NCBI RefSeq assembly: GCF_900101095.1
Contig: NZ_FNFM01000015.1
Location: forward strand, 1-64,000
DNA: 64,000 nucleotides
Reading direction: 5' to 3'
From: Actinopolyspora mzabensis
Lineage (GTDB): Bacteria; Actinomycetota; Actinomycetes; Mycobacteriales; Pseudonocardiaceae
Shown here: piece by piece, positions 18,350-26,797 of the stretch
Layout: every line of letters begins with the position of its first letter
Numbering within the stretch: the stretch's first letter is position 1
The notes under the pieces: model-generated
The model's input: only the letters and a program-made list of their open reading frames with translations
What the model was told of the DNA's origin: nothing
The model's database searches: none
Position numbers and translations under genes: made by a program

Positions 18350-19078
18350 TCAGGCGGGCCCGACCACGCCGGTGAGCAGCACGTACAGCGGCAGCCCCAG
18401 GTTGTTGACGGTGTGGACGGCCACCGCGGGCCAGATCGATCCGCTGCGGCGCATCAGCTCGGCGGCGATGACGCCCACCGCGATCGCCGCGGGCAGCACG
18501 ATGTTGATGCCGTGGAACAGGGCGAAGATCACCGTGCTGCTCAGTACGCCGGTGACGGTTCCGTAGCGCAGCAGGGCGTTGGCGACCACGCCACGGAAGA
18601 GGAACTCCTCACCGATGGGAGTGAGCAGGGACAGGAATACGAACGTCAGGATCAGGTGCAGCACCCCGCCGTTCGCGGCGTCGTAGTACGTGCCCTGCGG
18701 ATTGGAGTCGAATCCGGTGATGCCGATGATCGCGTAGCTCAACAGGAGATTGGCAGTGAGGGCGACCACGCCCCCGCTCACACCGATGAGCATCCAGCGC
18801 CAGGTGGTGCGGCGCACGCTGAAGGCTGCCAGGGAACGGATGCGTAGCAACGCTGCCACGCCGAAGCCGGCGAGGCCGACCACGCCCGACCAGGCGGTCA
18901 GGACCAGCCCGTACGCCGTCGGGCCCAGTTCCAGCCCCCACGGGCCGAAGAACGGCACCAGGGCCGTGGCGGCGAGCATCGCGAGCAGGCCGACCACGAT
19001 CTCGGGCCATCCCGGGCGCTTCGGTGAGGTGGTATCCGCCGATGTCGGCTGCTGTAGTTCGGCTTGATCAGTGGACAT
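18350..19078 (-). CDS. CPBP family intramembrane metalloprotease
   Basis: Membrane protein of 242 residues with about eight hydrophobic segments. The start is ATG 19078, preceded by GAGGAG at about 9 bases. The three Abi/CPBP motifs are present: EEFLFRG (motif 1, the glutamate pair plus Arg), FALFHGIN (motif 2 His) and VAVHTVNNLG (motif 3 His/Asn). The family includes CAAX-prenyl proteases of eukaryotes and bacteriocin-immunity-type proteins of bacteria; the substrate here is unknown. It is divergent from a MerR-type regulator 197 bases away, so that regulator probably controls it. Confidence 0.9.
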   Translation of the reverse strand: MSTDQAELQQPTSADTTSPKRPGWPEIVVGLLAMLAATALVPFFGPWGLELGPTAYGLVLTAWSGVVGLAGFGVAALLRIRSLAAFSVRRTTWRWMLIGVSGGVVALTANLLLSYAIIGITGFDSNPQGTYYDAANGGVLHLILTFVFLSLLTPIGEEFLFRGVVANALLRYGTVTGVLSSTVIFALFHGINIVLPAAIAVGVIAAELMRRSGSIWPAVAVHTVNNLGLPLYVLLTGVVGPA

Positions 19079-19200
19079 GGTGGTTGACTCCTCGTGCTCG
19101 TTGTTCTCGAAGGGGGCGTCGCACCGGTGCACCGCTTCCGGCCGACGCGAGTCATCGCAAACCGTGCCGTTGGGGCATGGTCAAGCTCGCCCGGTGCTGC

Positions 19201-19240
19201 TTGACTGTGTCCTCGGGCACACGACCCACCGTCGAGGACA
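19201..19240. promoter_or_regulatory. Candidate operator between the CPBP protease and MerR genes
   Basis: An inverted repeat TGTCCTCG (19208-19215) / CGAGGACA (19233-19240), spaced by 17 bases, directly follows a TTGACT -35-like hexamer (19201-19206). It lies 35 bases before the MerR start. MerR-family regulators commonly bind dyads within promoters with a long spacer. No good -10 element is visible, so this is tentative. Confidence 0.35.
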
Positions 19241-19275
19241 GCGGTTGCCGAGGAGCACGAGAGGAAGGCGGTCCG

Positions 19276-20016
19276 GTGGCTTGGAGCACGCGGCAGTTGG
19301 CAGAACTCGCGGGCACGACGCTGAAAACCGTCCGCCACTACCACGAGGTCGGACTGCTGGACGAGCCGGAACGGGCGGCGAACGGGTACAAGCGGTACCG
19401 CATCGGGCACCTGGTCCGACTGCTGCGGATCCGCAGGCTCGTCGACCTGGGCGTGCCGCTTTCCGAGATCGCTGTGATGGAGGAATCGGAGGAGAACACG
19501 GAGCAGTCCCTCCGCGCTTTGGACGACGAGCTGGCGGCGAGCATCGAACGGCAGCAGCGGATGCGGGAGGAGCTGGCCGTGATCCTGCGGCATCGTTCCC
19601 CGGCCGACCTGCCCGCGGGCTTCGACGAGGTCGCCGCCGAGCGCTCGGACGCCGACCGGGCCCTGCTGCTGATCTATTCGCGGGTCTTCGGCGACTCGGC
19701 GATGGCGGCGTTGTGGGAGATGCTGTCGCGACCTCCCACGCCGGTTGAGAAAGAGTTCGACGCCCTGCCCGCGGACGCGAGCGAGGACACTCGGAGTCGG
19801 CTGGCCGAGCGCTACTTGTCGGAGATCCGCCAGCACTACCAGAACCACCCCGCGCTGCTTGATCCGTGGGCGAAAGCCCGGCGGCGGGAAGAGACGTCCA
19901 GGGAGTCGGTCGTCGTCCAGGCGTTGCTGGAGTTGTACAACCCCGCCCAGCTCGATGTGCTGCGGCGCATCGACGCGCTGCACCCGAAGGACGGCACGAG
20001 CTCGGGCGGCGGGTGA
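19276..20016 (+). CDS. MerR family transcriptional regulator
   Basis: A 246-residue regulator. GTG 19276 follows GAGGAAGG at about 7 bases. The N-terminal winged helix-turn-helix reads STRQLAELAGTTLKTVRHYH, then EVGLLDEPERAANGYKRYR and IRRLVDLGVPLSEIAVM, the standard MerR DNA-binding layout, followed by the dimerisation coiled coil (about residues 75-110). The C-terminal part of about 130 residues is larger than in metal sensors and lacks a cysteine metal site, so a small organic ligand or protein signal is more likely. It is divergent from the CPBP protease. Confidence 0.9.
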   Translation: MAWSTRQLAELAGTTLKTVRHYHEVGLLDEPERAANGYKRYRIGHLVRLLRIRRLVDLGVPLSEIAVMEESEENTEQSLRALDDELAASIERQQRMREELAVILRHRSPADLPAGFDEVAAERSDADRALLLIYSRVFGDSAMAALWEMLSRPPTPVEKEFDALPADASEDTRSRLAERYLSEIRQHYQNHPALLDPWAKARRREETSRESVVVQALLELYNPAQLDVLRRIDALHPKDGTSSGGG

Positions 20017-20165
20017 TCCGGGACGAGCGCGTGGCTGTGGGGCTGCCGGATGGCACTCGTCCGCCGGGGTGGGCGCGCGCCGAAACCCCGGGGAGCGCCA
20101 GACTGGTTCGACAACTCCGCCACGGGGTAACCGGTCGGGCGGCAGTCGAACGAGCTGGAGGACGT

Positions 20166-22130
20166 ATGCGGACCCCGAGTATCCCCGTGAAGTTCGATCC
20201 CGCGAAGCTGCGCGAGTCACTGGATGGCCGCTGGGGCGAGGTGCGGGACCGGGTGCGTGGCGTCCTGGAGAACGAATCTCTGCCCGCAGGCGACGGGCTG
20301 GACACCGAGTCCCACCGGGCGCACACCTTCGAACAGCTGCGGCGGTTGGCCGACAGCGAGATCGTCCGGGTCGGGTTTCCCGTCGAGTACGGCGGCTCCG
20401 GGGACCGCGGCGGCTCGGTGGTGGCCATGGAGATGCTGGCGGGCAACCTCTCGCTGATGGTCAAATCCGGTGTCCAATGGGGACTTTTCGGCGGAGCGGT
20501 CACCGCGCTCGGAACCGAACGCCACCACGAGAAACACCTTCGGTCCATCATGGATCTCTCGGAGCCGGGTTGTTTCGCGATGACCGAGACCGGGCACGGC
20601 TCCGACGTGCAGCACCTCGGAACCACGGCCGTCTACGATCCGGCCACGGCCGAGTTCGTGGTGCACACCCCGGACGAGTCCGCGCGCAAGGACTACATCG
20701 GCAACGCCGCCAGGGACGGGCGCACCGCCGCGGTCTTCGCCCAGCTGTACACCCCCACCGCCGACGGCGGGACGGCGAACCACGGGGTGCACGCCCTGCT
20801 GGTCCCCCTCCGCGACGAGGCGGGAGAGCCGCTCCCAGGAGTGTCTATCTCGGACTGCGGCCGCAAGGCCGGGCTCAACGGGGTGGACAACGGCAGGATC
20901 TCCTTCGACCGGGTGAGAGTGCCCCGGGAAGCACTGCTGAACCGCTACGGCGACGTGGCCGAGGACGGCAGCTACAGCAGCCCGATCGAGGGGGTGAACA
21001 AACGGTTCTTCACCATGCTCGGCACCCTGATCACCGGTCGGGTGTCGGTGGCCGGAACGGCCGGGGCCGCGACCAAGCTCGCGCTGGAGATCGCGCTGCG
21101 CTACGGCGACGCCCGGCGCCAGTTCACCAATCCCCGAACCGGCGGCGAGACACCGGTGCTGGACTACCTGGCACACCAGCGAAAACTACTGCCCGCGCTG
21201 GCCACCTCCTACGCGCTGCACTTCGCGCAGGAGGAACTGGTCGCCACGCTGCACGACCTGCGGCAAGCCTCCCCGGAGGATGATCCCGAGGGGCGCGCCC
21301 AGCGGGAGCTGGAGTCCCGTGCCGCCGGTCTCAAGGCGGTGACCACCTGGCACGCCACCCGCACCATCCAGGACTGCCGCGAGGCCTGCGGTGGATCCGG
21401 TTACCTGACCGAGAACCAGCTGACCGGCTTGAAGGCCGACACCGACGTGTTCACCACCTTCGAGGGTGACAACACGGTGCTGCTGCAACTCGTGGCCAAG
21501 GGGCTGCTGACCGATTACCGCGAGGGTTTCGACGAGCTCGGCACGCTGGGAATGGCCCGGTACGTCGCCGACCAGTTCGTGGGAACCGTGATCGAGCGGA
21601 CCGCCGCCCGATCGTTGATCCAGCGTCTGGTGGACGCCTCACCCGGCCGCGACGACGAGGACGCGTTGTTCGACCGGGGATGGCAGCTGCGGCTGTTCGA
21701 GGACCGGGAACGGCACGTGCTGGACGGGGTGGCCCGCAGGTTGCGCCGTGCCGGCTCCGGTGACAACGACCCGTTCGAGGTGTTCAACGACGCGCAGGAC
21801 CACGTGCTGCGCGCCGCGCGGGTGCACATCGACCGCATCGTGCTGGAGGCGTTCGTGGCCGGGATCGAGCGTTGTACGGATCCGGCGGTCGCCGAGATGC
21901 TGGAGCGGTTGTGCGATCTGTACGTGCTGTGCAACATCGAGGCCGATCGCGGCTGGTTCCTGGAACACGAGCGGATCAGCCCGCGCCGGTCCAAGGCGGT
22001 CACCGAGGCCGTCAACGCGCTGTGCAAGGGGTTGCGCCCGCACGCGGTCGAGCTGATCACCGCGTTCGGGATACCGCGCCAGTGGCTGCGGGCGCCGATA
22101 GCCACCGGTGCGCAGCCCGGTACCGGCTGA
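20166..22130 (+). CDS. Acyl-CoA oxidase/dehydrogenase family protein
   Basis: Flavoenzyme of 654 residues catalysing the first desaturation of fatty acyl-CoA. ATG 20166 is preceded by GGAGG at about 5 bases. The middle domain has FAMTETGHGSDVQHLGTTA, the FAD-binding acyl-CoA dehydrogenase signature. The helical part has CREACGGSGYLTENQL and TTFEGDNTVLLQLVAKGL, in the form typical of peroxisomal-type acyl-CoA oxidases, which also explains the length (dehydrogenases are about 380-600). A final ACOX-type domain follows. It may pass electrons to oxygen and make hydrogen peroxide. It is in the same direction as merR, 149 bases away, and convergent with a TetR gene. Confidence 0.9.
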   Translation: MRTPSIPVKFDPAKLRESLDGRWGEVRDRVRGVLENESLPAGDGLDTESHRAHTFEQLRRLADSEIVRVGFPVEYGGSGDRGGSVVAMEMLAGNLSLMVKSGVQWGLFGGAVTALGTERHHEKHLRSIMDLSEPGCFAMTETGHGSDVQHLGTTAVYDPATAEFVVHTPDESARKDYIGNAARDGRTAAVFAQLYTPTADGGTANHGVHALLVPLRDEAGEPLPGVSISDCGRKAGLNGVDNGRISFDRVRVPREALLNRYGDVAEDGSYSSPIEGVNKRFFTMLGTLITGRVSVAGTAGAATKLALEIALRYGDARRQFTNPRTGGETPVLDYLAHQRKLLPALATSYALHFAQEELVATLHDLRQASPEDDPEGRAQRELESRAAGLKAVTTWHATRTIQDCREACGGSGYLTENQLTGLKADTDVFTTFEGDNTVLLQLVAKGLLTDYREGFDELGTLGMARYVADQFVGTVIERTAARSLIQRLVDASPGRDDEDALFDRGWQLRLFEDRERHVLDGVARRLRRAGSGDNDPFEVFNDAQDHVLRAARVHIDRIVLEAFVAGIERCTDPAVAEMLERLCDLYVLCNIEADRGWFLEHERISPRRSKAVTEAVNALCKGLRPHAVELITAFGIPRQWLRAPIATGAQPGTG

Positions 22131-22178
22131 AGGTCCCGCCCGCGACCCCGCCGGAGGTGTTCGCCGGTCCGGCGCCCG

Positions 22179-22946
22179 TTACCGGTACAGCCCGGCTTCC
22201 CGGCCGAGCTCCTCCAGCATCGACTCGAACAGCCGGTCGGCGTGACTCACGTCGAAGGGGAACTTCTCGAAGACCTCCAGCGCGACCTGGCCGTAGAGCC
22301 TCGCCCACCAGCGCAGCATCATGTAGACCGCCTCGAGGCTGAGCGCCTCCGGGGGCATCTCGATGCCGTGGGTCTCGCAGGCCGCGGTCAGTTCCCGCTG
22401 GCTGTTCGTGAGTCCGGCTCGCAGCTCTTCCGGGATCCGGGGTGGCTGCGGGTTGTCGGGCCCCTCCGCCATGAGCGGCCCGACCACGCCGAGGAAGACG
22501 CTGCTCAGCTCGTCGCTGTGAGTGGCGGGTTTCTCCGGCGTCGCTGTGGAGTCGGACTTCCGAGCGTCGGCACCGGTGTGCCCGCTGCCGTTTCCGCCAG
22601 GGGTGGCGAACGCCAGCGTGAACTCCCGTGGATGCGTCAGTGCCCAGCTCCGGAAGCCCCGGCAGACCGCGAACACCTTGCTCAGGTGGTCGTCCTCGAT
22701 CCCGCACATCGTCTCGTTCAGCTCCGCCGAGAGGTCGTCGCAGATGTCCTCGGAGAGCCGGTTGAGCAGGTCCTCGCGGGAGTCGTAGTAGCGGTACAGC
22801 GCGGGCGCGGTGATGCCGAGCTCACGTGCGATCGCGCGTAGGGTCACCGCTTCCTGTCCCTCGCGGACCAGCAGTTCGCGCGCGTGCCTGCGGATGTCGA
22901 GGTCCGTGGCAGCACGCAGCTGTTCACGGCGAGTGACTCCGTTCAT
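22179..22946 (-). CDS. TetR family transcriptional regulator
   Basis: A 255-residue regulator. The ATG at 22946 follows GGAGTGAC at about 4-8 bases. The N-terminal helix-turn-helix reads VTLRAIARELGITAPALYRY followed by YDSREDLLNRL. The C-terminal region (WARLYGQVALEVFEKFPF) resembles the TetR C-terminal WHG-type domain. A charged insert (GGNGSGHTGADARKSDSTAT) in the middle is unusual and may be a flexible loop. It is divergent from the MMPL transporter 125 bases away, and a palindrome in the gap is a likely operator, so the pair looks like a repressor and its exporter. Confidence 0.92.
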   Translation of the reverse strand: MNGVTRREQLRAATDLDIRRHARELLVREGQEAVTLRAIARELGITAPALYRYYDSREDLLNRLSEDICDDLSAELNETMCGIEDDHLSKVFAVCRGFRSWALTHPREFTLAFATPGGNGSGHTGADARKSDSTATPEKPATHSDELSSVFLGVVGPLMAEGPDNPQPPRIPEELRAGLTNSQRELTAACETHGIEMPPEALSLEAVYMMLRWWARLYGQVALEVFEKFPFDVSHADRLFESMLEELGREAGLYR

Positions 22947-22997
22947 GTGTCACTCCATCTGGTGCTTATCTCGGAGTTCATCGCTACAGTGGTGCGA

Positions 22998-23014
22998 AGT
23001 AAACGCCGTTAACT
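22998..23014. promoter_or_regulatory. Candidate TetR operator
   Basis: AGTAAACGCCGTTAACT is an inverted repeat with 7-bp arms (6 of 7 paired) around GCC. It sits in the divergent tetR-MMPL gap, 58 bases from the transporter start and 52 bases from the regulator start. Confidence 0.5.
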
Positions 23015-23071
23015 CGGGAATGGTCGGGTCGTGGTGACTGTACGGCTCGGTCCGCACAGCCGGAGGTCCGT

Positions 23072-25222
23072 GTGTTCGCTTCCTGGGGCTCCCTCGCATA
23101 TCGCCGCAGGCTCCCGGTACTGGTGACGGTGCTACTAGTGGTCGTTACGGGCGGTATCTGGGGATTCGGGGTCTTCGACCGATTGTCCCAGGGCGGTTAC
23201 GAGTCACCCGACAGCGAGGCCGCGGAGGCGCAGCGACGGGCCGAGCGGGCGCTCGGGTCCAGCGGCGACGTGGTGGTGCTCTACAGCGTGAACCGGGGGA
23301 CCGTGGACAACCCCGAACTGGGGGAACGAATCCGGAGCACGCTGGCCGACCTGCCGGACTCCGCCGTACGGGAGGTCGACTCCTACTGGAGCACCCCGAA
23401 CCCGGCGCTGACCAACGAGGACCGCACCACCGGGCTGGCCACCATCCAACTCGCCGGTGGTGAGAAGGACAAGACCGGTGCCTACGAGCGGATAGCCGAT
23501 CGGCTCGACGTGGCCGGAGCGAGTACCGACGTGGCGGGAAACGTCCCGCTGCAGGCGTCGATGAGCAGGCACTCCAAGCACGATCTGGCGATGGCCGAGG
23601 CCGTCTCGCTGCCCGTGGTGCTGGTACTGCTGGTGATCATCTTCGGTGGTCTCGTCGCGGCCGCCCTTCCGGTACTCGTCGGCGGTGCCGCCGTGCTCGG
23701 TTCGCTGGGCCTGCTGCGCCTGATCACGCTGTTCGCCGACGTCAACACCTTCGCGGTCAACGTGGCCAGTCTGCTCGGGCTGGGACTGGCGATCGACTAC
23801 GGCCTGTTCGTGGTCGGTCGGTTCCGCGAGGAGCTCGCGACGGGCCACTCCACCGGCGCCGCCGTGCGCCGCAGCGTGGCGACGGCGGGCCGCACCGTCG
23901 CGTTCTCCGCCACGCTGCTGGTGATCGCGCTGGGCAGCCTGTTGCTGTTCCCGCAGAGCTTCCTGCGCTCGTTGGCGTACGGCGGGATGTCCTCGGTGGC
24001 GTTGGCGGCGGTGATCTCGCTGACGGTGCTGCCCGCCGTGCTCGGCATGCTCGGTCCCCGGGTGGACAAGCTCGCGATGCCCTGGCGCCGCAACCGCCGG
24101 AGCGACGCCGAACCCGGGCGCGGCTGGTACCGGTTCGCCGACGCGGTGATGCGACGCCCGATGCTGACGGCCCTGCCCATCATCGCCGTGCTGTTGCTGC
24201 TGGGTGCGCCGTTCCTGCGGACCGAGTTCGGCACACCGGACGAGCGGATCCTGCCGAAGGACGATCCCGCCAGACAGGGAATCGAGCGGCTGCGTGCCGA
24301 TTTTCCCTCGATGAGCAGCGACAACGTTCGGATCGTGCTGGACGGCGGCGGGAACGCCCCCACGCGCCAGCAGGTCGCCTCCTTCGGTGCTGCCGTCGGC
24401 GAGGTTCCCGGTATCGGCCAGGCCCGCGCCGCGGGAAGCCGCGACGGGGTCGTGGTGCTCAGGGCGGGCCTGGAGGCGGAGACGTTCGGCGGGCGGGCCA
24501 ACGACGCCATCGACGAGATCAGGTCGTTGCCCCCGCCACCCGACACCGAGGTGCTGGTCGGCGGTGCCACCGCGCTGAACCTGGACAGTCTGCGCGACAC
24601 CGTGAAAACCCTCCCGTGGGTGGCGGTGCTGCTCGTCGGGGCGACGCTGGTGCTGATGTTCCTGGCGTTCGGCTCGGTGCTGCTACCGATCAAGGCCGTG
24701 GTGCTGAGCGTGCTCAGTCTCTCCGCGACCTTCGGGATGCTCACCTGGATCTTCGTCGACGGACACGGCGCCGGGCTGATCAACGTCACTCCCGCCCCGC
24801 TGTCGGTGGGCATCGTCGTGCTGATGGCATCGGTGGTGTTCGGGCTCTCCACCGACTACGAGGTCTTCCTGCTCTCCAGGATGGTCGAGGCACGCGCCCA
24901 GGGTGCCGAGACACCCGACGCGGTGCGCACCGGCCTGGCCAGCACCGGCCGGATGATCACCGCCGCCGCGCTGCTGCTGATAGTGGTCACCGGAGCCTTC
25001 GCGTTCTCCGGCGTCACGATGATGCGGTTCATCGGGGTGGGAATGATCGTGGCGCTGCTGTTGGACGCCACCGTGGTGCGAATGGTTCTCGTACCCGCTT
25101 TGCTGCGCTCGCTGGGCGATGCGTCATGGTGGGCACCGGGAAGGCTGCGTCGGTTGCAGCGCCGGGTCGGCCCCTCCGAGACGGGGGCCGGGAACGAGCC
25201 GGAGCCGGAATCGGTGCGCTGA
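23072..25222 (+). CDS. MMPL family RND-type transporter
   Basis: Membrane transporter of 716 residues. GTG 23072 is preceded by GGAGG. It has two repeats of one N-terminal helix, an extracytoplasmic domain and five further helices. The proton-relay motifs are LGLAIDYGLFVVGRFREEL in the first half and VFGLSTDYEVFLLSRMVEA in the second, each with the conserved Asp-Tyr pair of MmpL proteins. The size fits actinobacterial MMPL lipid or drug exporters without the long C-terminal extension of MmpL3. The neighbouring divergent TetR gene with an operator-like palindrome suggests induction by an exported compound. The substrate is unknown; lipids or hydrophobic toxins are the family norm. Confidence 0.93.
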   Translation: MFASWGSLAYRRRLPVLVTVLLVVVTGGIWGFGVFDRLSQGGYESPDSEAAEAQRRAERALGSSGDVVVLYSVNRGTVDNPELGERIRSTLADLPDSAVREVDSYWSTPNPALTNEDRTTGLATIQLAGGEKDKTGAYERIADRLDVAGASTDVAGNVPLQASMSRHSKHDLAMAEAVSLPVVLVLLVIIFGGLVAAALPVLVGGAAVLGSLGLLRLITLFADVNTFAVNVASLLGLGLAIDYGLFVVGRFREELATGHSTGAAVRRSVATAGRTVAFSATLLVIALGSLLLFPQSFLRSLAYGGMSSVALAAVISLTVLPAVLGMLGPRVDKLAMPWRRNRRSDAEPGRGWYRFADAVMRRPMLTALPIIAVLLLLGAPFLRTEFGTPDERILPKDDPARQGIERLRADFPSMSSDNVRIVLDGGGNAPTRQQVASFGAAVGEVPGIGQARAAGSRDGVVVLRAGLEAETFGGRANDAIDEIRSLPPPPDTEVLVGGATALNLDSLRDTVKTLPWVAVLLVGATLVLMFLAFGSVLLPIKAVVLSVLSLSATFGMLTWIFVDGHGAGLINVTPAPLSVGIVVLMASVVFGLSTDYEVFLLSRMVEARAQGAETPDAVRTGLASTGRMITAAALLLIVVTGAFAFSGVTMMRFIGVGMIVALLLDATVVRMVLVPALLRSLGDASWWAPGRLRRLQRRVGPSETGAGNEPEPESVR

Positions 25223-25400
25223 TCGGAGTGTTCCGGTGGTGAGCAGGGCGCTCGGTGGGCGTGACCCCTCGGAGTCGGCCCACGGCGCCGAGAAGGTCGA
25301 GTGAGCATCCACGCCACGTCTCCGGTGCTCTCGCGAGAGTGTGACGCGGGGAGCCCGAGGTGGTGCCGACGAAGGACGACGAGTGAGCCGGAGGTGGCCG

Positions 25401-25862
25401 ATGTCCTGGCGACAGAACCCGAATGACCCCGACGATCGGTTCGGGCAGCACGCGGAGAACCCGGAGCACATGGAGAACCCGGAGCACGCCGATGGCCGGG
25501 AACACGCCCAGCACGCGGAACCCACGGCGGAGGGGGAAGCCGGTGAGGGCGGCAGCGTGCTGGTCTACACCCGCCCGGGCTGCCCGTTCTGCATCTCGCT
25601 GCGCGCTGGGCTGCGCAGACACGGGGTGAGCTTCGAGGAGACCGACATCTGGCAGGACGAACGGGCGGCCGCCGCTGTCCGGGAGCTCGCCGACGGCAAC
25701 GAGACGGTTCCCACCGTGGTGATCGGTTCCTGGTCGGCGGTCAACCCCTCCGCCGAGGCCGTACGCGAGGCCGCGGCGACCCACGCTCCCGCGGCCCTGC
25801 CGGAGAGCGAGCCGGGCCTGGTGCACGGTGCGCTGCGGGCGTTGCGGTTGCGCGATTCCTGA
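25401..25862 (+). CDS. Glutaredoxin-like protein with CPFC active site
   Basis: A 153-residue protein. ATG 25401 follows GGAGGTGG. The first 50 residues are hydrophilic and repetitive (HAENPEHMENPEHADGREHA), and the glutaredoxin fold follows: VLVYTRPGCPFCISLRAGL carries the redox CPFC. NETVPTVVIG supplies the cis-Pro loop, with the thiol substrate side at SWSAVNPS. Related actinobacterial mycoredoxins reduce mycothiol-mixed disulfides, which is the probable function; CPFC differs from the CGYC of mycoredoxin-1. It is in the same direction as the MMPL gene, 178 bases downstream, and probably independently transcribed. Confidence 0.88.
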   Translation: MSWRQNPNDPDDRFGQHAENPEHMENPEHADGREHAQHAEPTAEGEAGEGGSVLVYTRPGCPFCISLRAGLRRHGVSFEETDIWQDERAAAAVRELADGNETVPTVVIGSWSAVNPSAEAVREAAATHAPAALPESEPGLVHGALRALRLRDS

Positions 25863-26783
25863 TCGCGGCTTCCGCTCGAGCGTCGAGGACGCCCGATCAT
25901 CGGGAGAGCCGGTCCTCGGAAGGCCCGGCCGTCGGGACACGCGGTCCTCGGGACACGCGGCCGGCGGATTCCCGCGGGCTCTCGTTTCGGGAGGACCGAG
26001 GCGTTACTCGGCCACGGGGCCGAGGACCGGGGGCGGCCGTACGGGGGGCGTTACGACCGGCCCCGGCTGCCGCGATCGCCGATGGCGCGATATCGACGAG
26101 CTGCGACCTTTCCAGTGTGACCCCGAGGAACCCGAAAACGGTGCGATTTCGTTCCCAATAACCCCCGAACGGGGGTGTGATCGGCGGGCGGAACCGGTTC
26201 GAAATACGCGAATCGTGCGAGAGTGCTCAGCCTGATCCGCCGGGGGAACGGCAGACTCTCCGATGCCTGCCGTCCGCGTGGTAGCCGGGTAACCGTCCGG
26301 TGCGGTACGGGAGGCGGGTGACGAGTGTCAGCCCGGGGGTTCCCGGTCCGGTGGTGGTGGCCGTGTTCCCGGTTTCCCGGCGCGAGTGGTCGGCGCTGGT
26401 GGGGTTCGCGGTGGCCGCCCTCGGGACGGTTTCCGGGGGCACGAAGCTGGTGTCCACCGGTTCACCCAGCGAGAGCCGGTGGATCCGGGCGGTGCGGGCC
26501 AGGGGTGCTCGGGAGTGTCCGACGGTTCGCGAGTGCGTCACGTTTCGTTGTGTCATGCCTCCAGCCTGCTGGTCAGCACGAGGGAAGCGGATCCGTGCGG
26601 TTACTCATGAGTTACCTATTGTCGGCGGCCCGCTGGTTCGTTCGAGTGAAGTAAGTTCCCTCGCGTACCCGATTCCGCTCTCGCCGGGGACTGATCCCTG
26701 TTTCGTGCGAGCGGGTTTCGTGGTGCTGTGAGTCCGTACGGCGTCGGGAGGCTCGGCGTCGCGGGAACAGTCAGCCGAAAGGT
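25863..26783. other. Gene-poor region of about 920 bases before ptsI
   Basis: I see no well-supported gene. The start holds short imperfect repeats (GGGACACGCGG at about 25934 and 25951). A small inverted repeat ACCCCCGAACGGGGGT lies at 26161-26176. One weak minus-strand ORF at 26227-26556 is listed separately. The region upstream of ptsI from 26560 is AT-richer and should hold its promoter. Confidence 0.4.
26227..26556 (-). CDS. Possible small hypothetical protein
   Basis: A 109-codon ORF whose ATG is preceded by GGAGG at only one base, an unusually tight spacing. The product (MTQRNVTHSRTVGHSRAPLA onwards) has no signal peptide, membrane helix or motif I recognise and is rich in Arg, Thr and Pro. 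Third-position GC is about three quarters by eye, lower than in confident genes here. It may be spurious; a plus-strand ORF overlaps it. Confidence 0.25.
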   Translation of the reverse strand: MTQRNVTHSRTVGHSRAPLARTARIHRLSLGEPVDTSFVPPETVPRAATANPTSADHSRRETGNTATTTGPGTPGLTLVTRLPYRTGRLPGYHADGRHRRVCRSPGGSG

Positions 26784-26797
26784 ATGGTCTAGACCAT
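26784..26797. promoter_or_regulatory. DasR-type operator (dre) on the ptsI start codon
   Basis: ATGGTCTAGACCAT is a perfect 14-bp palindrome. Its core TGGTCTAGACCA is identical to the core of the dre consensus bound by the GntR-family regulator DasR in Streptomyces and Saccharopolyspora, where it controls PTS and N-acetylglucosamine genes. The ptsI ATG (26796-26798) lies in its right edge, so binding would block initiation or early elongation. Confidence 0.85.

Noticed and set aside
25341-25400. Upstream start for the glutaredoxin gene
   Set aside because: The frame continues upstream, but the ATG at 25401 has a strong GGAGG site.
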